Below are positions 1 through 9,888 of a DNA stretch of 64,000 nucleotides, in pieces. The notes under the pieces are model-generated. The model worked only from the letters and a program-made list of their open reading frames with translations, made no database searches and was not told the DNA's origin. Both the position numbers and the translations under genes were made by a program. Numbering within the stretch: the stretch's first letter is position 1; every line of letters starts with the position of its first letter. The DNA comes from Eurosta solidaginis (lineage: Eukaryota > Arthropoda > Insecta > Diptera > Tephritidae). Location: the NCBI RefSeq assembly GCF_040869045.1, contig NC_090323.1:38930066-38994065 (forward strand), given 5' to 3'.

Positions 1-102
1 CGCCTAGAATGTGTTTATACAATATGGATATCAAATGAAATATTGCCCAAAACGTGGATCAGAATAACCTTAGGATGTGTTTTTACATTATGGGTACGAT
101 GT
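1..102 (+). repeat. Fragment of DINE-like family A repeat
   Basis: Two partial copies of the motif that forms the ~130-bp internal tandem units of family A elsewhere in the window (for example 41.8-42.4 kb): CTAGAATGTGTTT followed by an ATATGGRTATCAAAT-like stretch. The fragment stops near position 102, where Helitron coding similarity begins, so this is either the insertion site or a rearrangement breakpoint. The left end lies outside the window. Confidence 0.6.
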
Positions 103-893
103 CAAATTCAACCAGACCAAGTTACGGTCCGAGGAATACATACACTTACGGGATGCAGTGAATAACGGTGGAAATGTGAATGACATCGGTAGAATGATCA
201 TATTATAGCAACATATACTGGTAGCCTGCAACACATGCATGAATATGCACAGGATGCCATGGCGTATGTTCGCGCTCATGGACGGCCGGATCTGTTTATT
301 ACTTTTACATGCAATCCGCAATGGAGTGAAATCAAATACCATTTGTTTCCTGGCCAATCCCCAATTGATCGACACGATATAACTGCACGTATTTTCAAAC
401 TAAAACTAAAATCACTTATGGACTTTATTGTAAAACATAGAGTGTTTGGAGAGGTGCGTTGTTATATGTATTCCGTTGAATGGCAAAAGCGGGGATTACC
501 GCGCGCACACATTTTGATTTGGTTGGTTGATAAAATTACACCGGATCAAATTGATAATGTGATATCAACTGAAATACCGTATCAAACGATTGATCCAGAT
601 TTGTTCGAAGTCGTCACAAAAAATATGATGCATGGACCTTGCGGTGCATTGAATATGAACTCTCCGGATATCGTCGTCGATCCACTGATGACAATGGTAA
701 ATCAACGATATTTAAGATGGGAAATCAAAATGTTGAAGTTGAAAATCGTTGGACTGTTCCATATTGTCCATTGTTGTCCAAAATATTCAAAGCGCATATT
801 AACGTGAAATACTGTAATTCCGTTAAATCAATTAAATACATTTGCAAATCTGTATATAAAGGAAGCGATATGGCTGTATTCGGTGCAGTCTAA
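103..893 (+). pseudogene. Helitron Rep (HUH endonuclease) domain, inactivated
   Basis: N-terminal half of the Helitron protein, which nicks and joins DNA in rolling-circle transposition. Seen: an RSEEYIHLRDAV-like start near 122, then MHEYAQDAMAYVRAHGRPDL and FITFTCNPQW (235-330), typical of Helitron Rep. The metal-binding HUH motif, normally His-hydrophobic-His after GLP, reads GLPRAHIL here (near 494-517), so the first histidine is arginine. The two-tyrosine motif, normally YxxxY, reads YICKS near 836-850, so the second tyrosine is serine. Frameshifts near 215 and 660 and a stop near 891 also break it. Family assignment is strong. That this copy is catalytically dead is inference from the lost residues and the breaks. 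Confidence 0.85.
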
Positions 894-3112
894 AATGACA
901 ACGACGAGATTAAAAAATATCAAATGGGGCGTTATATAAGCAGTAACGAAACCATATGGCGAATTATTTCATTCCCAATACACGAAGGACATCCAACAGT
1001 CGTTAATTTAGCGGTTCACCTTGAAAATGGCCAACGCGTTTATTTTACTCCTGAAAATGCAGCGCTTAGAGCAACAAATGCACCGTCTACAACTTTGACT
1101 GCCTTTTTTCATTTATGTCAATCGGACGATTTTGCAAGAACATTGCTATATGCAGAAGTGCCACAATATTTCACATGGGATAAATCCAGGAAAACATCTG
1201 AAAGGCGAAAACAAGGAAAACCAGTTCAAGGTCATCCTAATGTGTTCTCAACAGATGCATTAGGACGCATTTATGTAGTTCATCCAAATAATGCTGAGTG
1301 TTTTTACTTGCGCGTGTTGTTAATTAATGTTCGCCCAACGTCATTCCAAGCTTTAAGAACGATTAATGGTGAATTGTGCTCTACATATCGTGAAGCATGT
1401 CAACAATTAAATTTGTTGGAGGATGATAAGCATTGGGAAGATACGCTTGCCGTTTCAGCTGTAATAGCCAGTCCACATCAAATACGAACATTATTTTCGA
1501 TAATAATTGCAATATGCTCCCCACCTAATCCATTGGAATTATGGAATACTGCAAATTATGGGTTGGAATTCACATTGGAAATTTACAATGAAGCATTGAT
1601 AAGGATTGACCACATTTGTTTGTCGATGTCAAAGAAATCGTTAGTACAATTGGGCATGCCAGCAGCAAATCGTCCAATGCATGATATTTTCAATCGAGAA
1701 CTGGAGCGTCAATACCGATATGATTGTAATGAACTAAAAACATTTGTAACATCAAATTTAACGAAATTGAATGACCAACAGCAACATGTTCATGATATAA
1801 TCATAAATAATGTTAGCCATGGAACTGGTGGACTGTTTTTCTTGGATGCTCCTGGGGGAACAGGCAAGAATTTTTATTTCATTGATATTAGCAACAATTC
1901 GATCAGATAATAACATTGCATTGGCACTCGCTTCTTCCGGAATTGCGGCTACATTACTGGAAGGCGGTCGCCCAGCAAATTATGCATTAAAGTTGCCTTT
2001 GAATACGAAGTTAAATGAAACACCAACATGTAATATTTCGAAAAAATATGGAATGGCAAAAGTTCTTAAAGTATGTAAGCTCATCGTATGGGACGAGTGC
2101 ATTATGGCACACAAGAAATCATTGGAAGCACTTGATAGAACTTAGAAACATCTACGAGGAAGCCAAACAGTCTTTGGAGGTGCCATGATTTTATTGGCTG
2201 GAGATTGCAGGCAAACATTACCTGTGATCCCAAAATCCACGGCTGCAGGTGAAATCAATGCATGTTTAAAATCATCGTATTTGTGGAGACATGTAAACAC
2301 GCTTACACTTACTACAAACGTATGTGTTCAACTACAAAAAGATCATTCAGCAGCTGAATTTTCACAGCCATTACTGAAAATCGGAAATGGCCAAATGTCT
2401 GTCGATCCAACAGGAATGATTACATTGCCTAAAATTTCTGCACTTTTGCACGGTCTAAAAAGGTATTGATACAGAGTGTATTTCCAAACATGGTTCAACA
2501 TTACAAAAACTATGATTGGCTAAGCGAAACAGCAATTTTAGCTGGGAAAAATAAGGACGTCAATGATATAAATGCAGCTTTTCTAGATCAAATACCTGGT
2601 GACATAGTTGCATATAAGTCAATGGACAATATTACTGATCAAGATGATGTGGTAAATTATCCTACTGAATTCTTAACCTCACTCGATTTGCCAGGCCTAC
2701 CATCTCATAATTTACGATTAAAAAATGGAGCACCGATTATTATGCTGCGCAATATTAATGTGCCACGACTTTGCAACGGTACCAGACTCGCTGTGAAGAA
2801 AGAATGGGTAACGTTATCGAAGCAACAATTTTGAAAGGGAAGTACAAAGGAGAAGACGTTTTGATACCCAGAATCCCATTGATTCCAACGGATTTACCAT
2901 TCGATTTCAAACGTTTGCAGTTCCCTATTCGCCTTGCCTTCACTATGACAATTAATAAGGCGCATGGACAGTCTCTACAAATGTGCGGTATTAATTTAGA
3001 ATACCCAATTTTTTTTTTTTTTTGCTCACGAGTAGGCAAACCATCGTCATTATTCATTTACGCGAAAGACGGAAAACCCAAAACCGTTGTCTCCCAAAAA
3101 GTGTTACAATAA
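894..3112 (+). pseudogene. Helitron PIF1-like helicase domain, broken
   Basis: C-terminal helicase half of the Helitron protein (SF1B, PIF1-like), which would unwind DNA during transposition. Seen in order: MGRYISSNETIW linker (924), Walker A APGGTGK (near 1850-1870), ALASSGIAATLLEGGR, Walker B IVWDEC (near 2085-2100), LAGDCRQTLPVIP (near 2200), NYPTEFLTSLDLPG and LRLKNGAPIIMLRN (2660-2760), and FTMTINKAHGQSL plus CSRVGKPSSLFIYA near the end. The frame changes just after Walker A, and again near 2450 and 2800; TAG interrupts at 2143. A T-tract at about 3009-3022 replaces the residues normally found before CSRVG. About 25 residues usual in relatives also seem absent near 1540. The stop after KVLQ (3110-3112) gives a normal C-terminus. 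Confidence 0.88.
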
Positions 3113-3190
3113 AGTTCGAATGAAATTGTATCAAGGAATTTGCTTTGTTTCGTATTAATTTTATTCTCTTTCAGCAAATCATTGAATTTA

Positions 3191-3221
3191 TCGCCTAGCG
3201 CAGCGGGCGAGGGTACGCTAG
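3191..3221 (+). other. Helitron 3' terminal hairpin and CTAG end
   Basis: TCGCC at 3191-3195 pairs with GGCGA at 3206-3210. Seven bases then lead to CTAG (3218-3221), followed by T. A short G+C-rich hairpin about 10-12 bases before CTRR, with insertion before T, is the diagnostic Helitron 3' end. It agrees with the coding remnant just upstream. Confidence 0.8.
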
Positions 3222-3667
3222 TATTAATATAAACTTCTTAAAAATGTGTAGAAAGCAATTTTCTAATACCTGCCAATCAGGTACATTACAAATAAAAATT
3301 GAAATGACGTCTTTTATTCTATCTATTCTCCCTGGTAGTACACTATTACCTTCGTAGCAGAAAAAATACATGACATATGTACATATAGTTAGCTTAATGG
3401 GAAAATGTGCTAAGTCACTTTTTTTGAAAAAATTTATTTTAAAGCTGTTTTAAAACTGAATTCGAAATACATCGATGAAAAAAAATAAAATATTTTAATT
3501 TTTCATTTTTACGTGCTGTGGGCAATGATGTGTAAATGTGCTAAGTCGTCAGCTGTTAAAAAAAATGTTCTAAGTAAGCCTGTCAATAATATCAATTTGA
3601 ATTACTAGTCATTTCTTTGTGCGCGCATTTTATTTATTTAATTCATTCAGTCCAAAACTGCATGCTT
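3222..3667. other. No gene seen; A+T-rich Helitron flank
   Basis: Flank of the Helitron insertion. A+T-rich, with homopolymer A and T runs. No reading frame, RNA gene or repeat boundary that I can support. Confidence 0.5.
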
Positions 3668-3850
3668 TGTTGCTGTTGTATTAACGATAAAGACACTTAC
3701 CGAAGGCTTTGGGGAGTGTTACCGATGTTGATGGTCCTTTGCCGGATTTAGATCCGATACGTTCTGGTAACAAAGCACTATTAAGGTGCTAGCCCGACCA
3801 TCTTAGGAACGATTTATATGACCACATTAAACCTTCTACCTATATTAAAA
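3668..3850 (+). repeat. (GTT)n-headed dispersed repeat, copy 1
   Basis: Member of a dispersed family found at least seven times here. The 5' head is a degenerate GTTGTTGTTGT tract, then GCTTTGGGGAGTGTTA, TTGATGGTCCTTTGCCGGA, and CTAGCCCGACCATCT. The stretch AGCACTATTAAGGTGCT inside can form a short hairpin. There is no coding capacity. Other copies: 5610, 22576, 37088, 44312, 46850 and 50503. The class is not identified. Confidence 0.75.
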
Positions 3851-4173
3851 AGCGCGTGGTGCATTTGACTACATTTCATATCTTTCCTCTCAGATAGTTG
3901 CCAATAGCATGATTGTAACATTCAATATCAAATACCCCACGCTTTTCACTGTGAATTAAATTATTCTGTTAATAACTTAAATTTTATTATAATTTTATTT
4001 TGAGGTGATTAACTATAAACGATTGTTGGACCTTCTACTACTGTTATATAAACTCTTTTTAATTGAAAATTATTTTCTATTTTTTAGTTCGGTTTGCTAT
4101 AAAAGCGTGTTTTTTTAGTTTTTTTAAACTATTATTCATTTTTAATTTTGAAACCTCGAAACGCCAGCGGTTC
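3851..4173. other. No gene seen
   Basis: A+T-rich stretch between the dispersed repeat and the LINE ORF1-like pseudogene. No supported feature. Confidence 0.5.
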
Positions 4174-4666
4174 ATGGATGAATCCAACCCAACGGCACCG
4201 AAAAGGGCCAAGACGCAGGCAGGCTGGATGCGGTCTTTCGCCCAAATTGCCAAGGGTCGGCAGATCATTGGCATTATAGACGAGAGCAGCGAAGATGGCA
4301 GGATCCCGAAACAACAGTGGAAGTGGATCGAAACCCCGCTCACTACGGTGGCCGTTAAGGTTAAGAAAGACAACCCTGGTCCACCGCCATCTTACACCGA
4401 TGCAGGGTGGTGCCAGGGCAATGTCAAGCTAATTGCCTGTGACGACGCCAGGTCGGTAAACCTCTATAGGGCCGCCGTCACGCTGATAGGGGTGGTATAT
4501 CCGGGCGCGCGCCTCAAGTTAGTGGAGGTGCGTGATATCCCCTCACGACCAGGGCTAGAGCATGGGTTCCAGTGACGCCAACGGACCCAGCTGACATCCT
4601 AGAGCTGCTCCAGGAGTACAACCCGCCACAGGTTTGGAAGTCAACCCGCATTGTCATGGAGCCTTG
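4174..4666 (+). pseudogene. LINE ORF1-like (DUF4780-type) fragment, frameshifted
   Basis: The frame begins MDESNPTAPKRAKTQ and continues through FAQIAKGRQIIGIIDE, a KQQWKW stretch, GWCQGNVKLIACDD and YPGARLKLVEV. The order resembles the DUF4780-type protein carried as ORF1-like sequence in many dipteran non-LTR elements; this is recalled, not searched. Near 4560 the frame shifts by one base: the first frame stops at TGA (4573-4575), while the next frame continues as ARAWVPVTPTDPADILELLQ to TGA at 4664-4666. Base composition is clearly richer in G+C than the flanks, as expected for imported coding sequence. The start at 4174 is chosen because the upstream open frame is only phenylalanine-rich A/T sequence. 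The 3' end runs into a 123-bp tandem repeat. Confidence 0.65.
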
Positions 4667-4928
4667 ATACGTGTGCAAAGTTTCAATCAAACTTGTGGCC
4701 TTTCAAAGTGGTAATAACGCCAATTGACCTTATGGCCATTGACCTTATGTCACCACACCATCACATTAATGCATTGTCATCGAGCCTTGATACGTGTGCA
4801 AAGTTTTAATCAAACTTATGGCCATTCAAAGAGGTAATAAGGCCAATTGACCTTATGGCCGTTGACCTTATGTCACCACACCATCACATTAATGCATTGT
4901 CATTGAGCCTTGATACGTGTGCAAAGTT
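4648..4928 (+). repeat. 123-bp tandem repeat, about 2.3 units
   Basis: The string GCATTGTCAT recurs at 4648, 4771 and 4894, an exact 123-base spacing. Each unit contains GAGCCTTGATACGTGTGCAAA, CCAATTGACCTTATGGCC and CACCACACCATCACATTAAT (described in parts). The first unit overlaps the end of the LINE ORF1-like frame, so the array may have grown from the element's own 3' region. A related CCAATTGAC/TATGGCC sequence lies near 35670-35720. Confidence 0.85.
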
Positions 4929-5609
4929 AGTCGGTAACCCGTTCGTTATTATTGTTACGTTGATCATGAGGCGCTTGGGAGAGCCGAATAGAGAGAGAGC
5001 AGCTTTTCGGCAGTAAACTGTTATGCAGTTAAGACGCACCAAGGGCTGATTATTTCTGACAGCGATGTCGCCATCGCAGATAAACGAAAGGTTGCCCAAA
5101 ACCACCACCAAGGTGTGTTAAAAGCGCAGAGAAATTTTAAAGTTCATATGAGAAAAGGTCCCCTACCGAGAATGCCCTAAAGACCATTCTGAGTCTCCTA
5201 TTCTATTTTCGGCAACCAGGACGTCATACGGCTTAATAAAGATGGTACAAAATAGGCTTTGTATAAGTCGGCCATCACACACAGTTCATCTTGGAAGTCT
5301 GATCAAATCTCTTCTATAACGTATCGTTTTGGTGGATAGCCCTGGCTCGGAGCTTGTTTGCACAAGGGACGAATAAGCTATAGCAATCGATTGCTTTGCC
5401 CATGCAATGAACACTACCAGCTTTCCTTAAGCCACCTCCCGATTAATTTGTTTCGTAAACACGAGCCAACTCCAGCGCTTCTAGGCAGAAAGCAACTCTA
5501 CCTTGGATGTCGGAATGTGAATTTGTTTAATTAAACAGCGACCTAAACTCCGTTGCTATTCTCTCCGTCTGCTTAAAACTGGATGGCAGAGAGGCGGTAT
5601 GGCCTTGAA
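4929..5609. other. No gene recognised
   Basis: Mixed-composition sequence without a long open frame. It may hold further decayed LINE sequence, because it lies between the ORF1-like fragment and another repeat, but I could not match a motif. Confidence 0.4.
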
Positions 5610-5777
5610 GGTTTCATGTGGCCATACTAAATCGTTCCCGAGATGGTTGGGCTGGTGCTTTAATGGTGCTTGTTATCGGAAAGCACCGGATCTGCTCTCG
5701 ACAAAGGACCATCAACATCGACCACACTCCCCCAGGACTTCCGGGAGTGTTCTTATCGCTACAATAACAACAACAAT
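5610..5777 (-). repeat. (GTT)n-headed dispersed repeat, copy 2
   Basis: Reverse orientation. It runs from CATGTGGCCATACTAAATCG and TTCCCGAGATGGTTGGGCTG to the complementary head ATCGCTACAATAACAACAACAA at its right edge (described in parts). It lacks the 3' part seen in the 22.6-kb copy. Confidence 0.75.
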
Positions 5778-6391
5778 ATGTACACATATGTTTGTGCTTA
5801 GCACAGCCCCGCACCACCGCGACCATATATCTTAAAAATGAGATACATTTTATATAATAACCGTTTTCTCCATTTTTCGGAAGTTTTTGTTTACTTTAAG
5901 TTTTCAAGCCATTTTTAAAAGTAAATACATACCTGTACTGTAAAACGACCAAAGTTGCCATATTGTAGAGCCATACTATTGGATGTCACTGCAACAGCTG
6001 TGCAAATCGACCCACACACAAACTTTTGCCGACAAGCCAAGCAAGCAAAAGTAGGTATTCAAAGTTTTTAGAGCGAAAACGAAAAAACCAACAAAGCGGA
6101 AACGTACAGATGCGACACACAAACGTAGAACAAGAGGAGGCGAAGTGAACAAAGGAAATCAACAGCCGAAACCTGAGTGGTGTGTGCCCCCAATCAACGC
6201 GCTTAACCAGTAAGTAGGCTAGGTGATGCAGCAGTGTGCAAATTGTTGTTCTGTGCATGATTGTGCACAATTCTCGAAATAGACTTGGCGTGTGGGCTCA
6301 TATATCAAAAACTGAGAGAAAACCGCGTGCTATGACACAAAACTCCAACAAAAAATAAAAAACAAACAAAGATGGAAAACAAAAATGAAAT
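5778..6391. other. No gene seen
   Basis: Probably lower-copy spacer DNA: A-rich, no sustained open frame, no inverted ends. It ends where family A copy A1 begins with ACAAGTAAGGAAGGCTAAG. Confidence 0.45.
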
Positions 6392-8095
6392 GAAACAAGT
6401 AAGGAAGGCTAAGTTCGGGTCTGACCGAACATTACATACTCAGTTGAGAGCTATGGAGACAAAATTAGGGAAAATCACCATGTAGAAAAATGAACATAGG
6501 GTAACCCTGGAATGTGTTTGTATGACATGTCTATCAAATGGAAGGTACTAAAGAGTATTTTAAAAGGGAGTGGACCTTATTTCTATAGGTGGACGCCTTT
6601 TCGAGATATCGCCATAAAGGTGGACCAGGGATAACTCTATAATGTGTTTGTACGATATGGGTATCATATTAAAGGTATTAACGAGGGTTTTAAAAGGGTG
6701 TGGTGGTAGTTGTATATGTGAAGGCGTTTTCGAGATATCGACCGAAATGTGGACCGGGGTGACCCAGAACATCATCTGTCGGGTACCGCTAATTTATTTA
6801 TATATGTAATACGACGAACAGTATTCCTGCCATGATTCCAAGGGCGCTTGATTTCGCCCTGCAGAACTTTTTCATTTTCTTCTAATTAATATGGTAGGTG
6901 TCACACCCATTTTACAAAGTTTTTTCTAAAGTTATATTTTGCGTCAATAAACCAATCCAATTACCATGTTTCATCCCTTTTTTCGTATTTGGTATAGAAT
7001 TCTAGCATTTTTTTAATTTTTCGGAATTTTCGATATCGAAAAAGTGGGCGTGGTCATAGTCGGATTTCGACCATTTTTTACGCCAATTCAAAGTGACTTG
7101 AGATAAGTACGTGAACTGAGTTCAGTAAAGATATATCGATTTGTGCTCAAGTTATCGTGTTAAGGGCCGAGCGGAAGGACAACCGGTCGACTGTGTATAA
7201 AAACTGGGCGTGGCTTCAACCGATTTCACCCATTTTCACAGAGAGCAGTTATCGTCCTAGAATCTAAGCCCCTACCAAATTTCACAAGGATTGGTAAATT
7301 TTTGTTCGACTTATGGCATTAAAAGTATCCCAGACAAATTAAATGAAAAAGGGCGGAGCCACGCCCATTTTGAAATTTTCTTTTATTTTTGTATTTTATT
7401 GCACCATATCATATCGAATTTTGACATAATTTACTTATATACTGTAAAGATATTAAATTTTTTGTTAAAATTTGACTTAAAAAAAAAATTTTTTTTTAAA
7501 GTGGGCGTGCTCGTCATCCGATTTTGCTCATTTTTATTCAGCATACATATAGTATAAGGAGTAACGTTCCTGCCATATTTCATCATGATATCTTCAACGA
7601 CTGCCAAATTACAGCTTGCAAAACTTTTAAATTACCTTCTTTTAAAAGTGGGCGGTGCCAAGCCCATTGTCCAAAATTTTACTAATTTTCTATTCTGCGT
7701 CATAAGTTCAACTCACCTACCAAGTTTCATCGCTTTACCCGTCTTTGGTAATGAATTATCGCACTTTTTCGGTTTTTCGAAATTTTCGATATCGAAAAAG
7801 TGGGCGTTGTTGTAGTCCGATTTCGTTCATTTTAAATGGCGTTCTGAGATGAGTGCCCAGGAACCTACATAGAAAATTTCATCAAGATACCTCAAAATTT
7901 ACTCAAGTTATCGTGTTAACGGACAGACGGACGGACGGACGGACGGACATGGCTCAATCAAATTTTTTTTCGATACTGATGATTTTGATATATGGAAGTC
8001 TATATCTATCTCGATTCGTTTATACCTGTACAACCAACCGTTATCCAATCAAAGTTAATATACTCTGTGAGCTCTGCTCAACTGAGTATAAAAAT
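6392..8095 (+). mobile_element. DINE-1/Helentron-like family A, full-length copy A1
   Basis: Non-coding repeat of about 1.7 kb. The 5' end is CAAGTAAGGAAGGCTAAG followed by a small hairpin (GTTCGG/CCGAAC, 6413-6430) and CATACTCAGTTGAGAG. The 3' end is GAGCTCTGCTCAACTGAGTA then TAAAAA. The two ends thus carry a subterminal inverted repeat (CTCAGTTGAG/CTCAACTGAG). A (GGAC)n microsatellite lies at about 7921-7948. Two to three units of a ~130-bp internal repeat with GGTATCAAAT-like and CGAGATATCG motifs lie at 6500-6770. Subterminal inverted repeats plus a GTCY-type microsatellite are the marks of DINE-1/Helentron-derived repeats; that assignment is inference. The middle holds repeated GGGCGTGGY stretches. 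Confidence 0.75.
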
Positions 8096-9186
8096 ACAAC
8101 AACAATGCAAACAAAATGACATCACAAGAAAATTGACAAATGCAATAACGCATCAAGACTGATGATGGATATTAAAGCAAAAAAAAAAAAAATAAAGCAT
8201 TTAATGATGTTGACGATGTGTTGTCGGTGAGCGAGTGATGCACACGTTGCTGATAATTGAGGTGATTCCGCCGCTGTTGACATTACAAAGATGGAAAGGT
8301 AAACACAGGTCGCGCAGCAGGTGGGGGCACGGCTCAAATGGCACTTTGGTGTGATTGCAATGCTGATGCTTGTTGTTTTGAGGAATCAGCGTTGCCGATG
8401 CTGTGCCATTTTGATTTGATGTGCGCATCCGTAAGCATATGTGTGAGTGCAGCGCGCGCAACGAAGCGCTGAAAACGCGTTGTGGCACGCAAAGAAAACT
8501 CGCTGACAAATGCACAAATGCGACACGTGTCAAAAACAACCCAAAGAGGCCGCACAGCAGCTAGCGGCCAACGGCAACTATAAGCAGCAACCCGTTCATG
8601 GCAGCGCTCAAAAACAAAAGCCACGCGTTGGTGTGGGTAAGTGCAGCTATAATGCAATGGCATACTGCAGTGAAGTTGGTGTTGCATTGCGCTGCATTTA
8701 TGTGGCATGTTTGCAATATGGCGAAGGCACTTTTTGTGGTTTTGTGCCGGCCCTTTTGTGCTTTCAGCTTTCAATGTCATCACTGTTGTTGCTTATTGAA
8801 TTGTTTAATGTTTTTTTTTTTCACATTTTCATGTTCGAAGTGGGCGCAAACGTATGTATGAAGGGGTATGGCAAATTGGCCACTTCATTATACTCGATAT
8901 ACACTCGAAGGTAAATGCAAATTTGAAGAAGTGAAAAGAAATTGCATAAATTGCACACGAGTCGCACATTCAGAAACAACAATAATAAAGAACAACTTGA
9001 AAATGAAAAGAATTAGCAAAAGCAAAAAAGATGAGTAATAAAAACAAAGAAATAACGAACAAAAAACACAACAAAAGGCGTAGTAGGAAGTAAGTGGCTA
9101 ATTACAACATCAAAAAGGCGCATGGGCGCGCGCGCTACCACCGCAACAAATGCAGCCGCAAACGCGAAGTGAGCACTGCAACAAAA
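8096..9186. other. No gene supported; spacer-like DNA
   Basis: CAA/TTG- and ACA-rich sequence without recognisable repeats, of the kind seen in fly introns and intergenic spacers. Open frames here (for example 8510-8914) show no domain and overlap frames on the other strand, so I do not call a gene. Confidence 0.45.
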
Positions 9187-9888
9187 AACAAGTACCGAAG
9201 ACTTCATACCTTTCATGAATGGGGCTGAACAATGATTTTATCCCGTTCGTAATCTCCAAATAATCGGATGTATAAGATAAAAAATATATAGCGAACAGAT
9301 CTACACACCTAAACGATTTTTAAGATAAATATAAAATAAAAAATAGGTAGGTACTTTGTGTGAGGATGCAAAGTTTCAGGTTTTTTGTGGTCTGCATGTA
9401 AAAACTATGACTATGAATCACGTATTTCAACAATATATGACGTAGACGTAACTATTTGATGAAATTTGAAGCATCTAGCCGTAAAAAGGGGCAAAAATGA
9501 CAGTTTATATAGGGTATATAATATATATACCACCGACCTCTATGTTTTTTTCAGACAACAATATCTGCTATATACGTAAGCATTCGTTGAAATTTGAAGC
9601 CTCTAGCTCTTAAAATAAGGCAGTAATTACGAAAAGTTTCTTATCTGAACAATCGGTTGTGAGGATATATACTATATATACGACCGATCTCATCAATTTC
9701 TTCAGACAACAATATGTACAATATACGAAAGTATATGGTGAAGTTTGAAACTTCAATCTGATGTGACAAAAATCCTCTTTTTCTGAAAAATCGGTTGTAT
9801 GGAGGATATATGCTGTAGTGGTCCGATCCGGTCGGTTCCGACAAATGTCTGATCGGACATCCAAGTACACCCGATCACCAAATTGACA

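Larger units (their letters stand above)
103..3221 (+). mobile_element. Decayed autonomous Helitron, 5'-truncated, 3' end intact
   Basis: Rolling-circle DNA transposon that once encoded one Rep/helicase protein. Seen: Rep-type peptide motifs at about 103-893, a PIF1-like helicase from about 924 to 3112, then a short 3' non-coding region ending in a hairpin plus CTAG at 3221 followed by T, the usual Helitron end and target base. The single reading frame is broken by a frameshift near 215, a frameshift near 660, a TAA near 891, a frameshift near 1870, a TAG at 2143, and frameshifts near 2450 and 2800. It cannot be autonomous now. The N-terminal coding part and the 5' TC end are missing. A second copy fragment lies at 58423-59145. 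Confidence 0.9.

Noticed and set aside
8510..8914. 134-codon open frame, possibly cysteine-containing
   Set aside because: Overlaps another plus-strand frame and a minus-strand frame of similar length. No domain, and the sequence looks like fly spacer.
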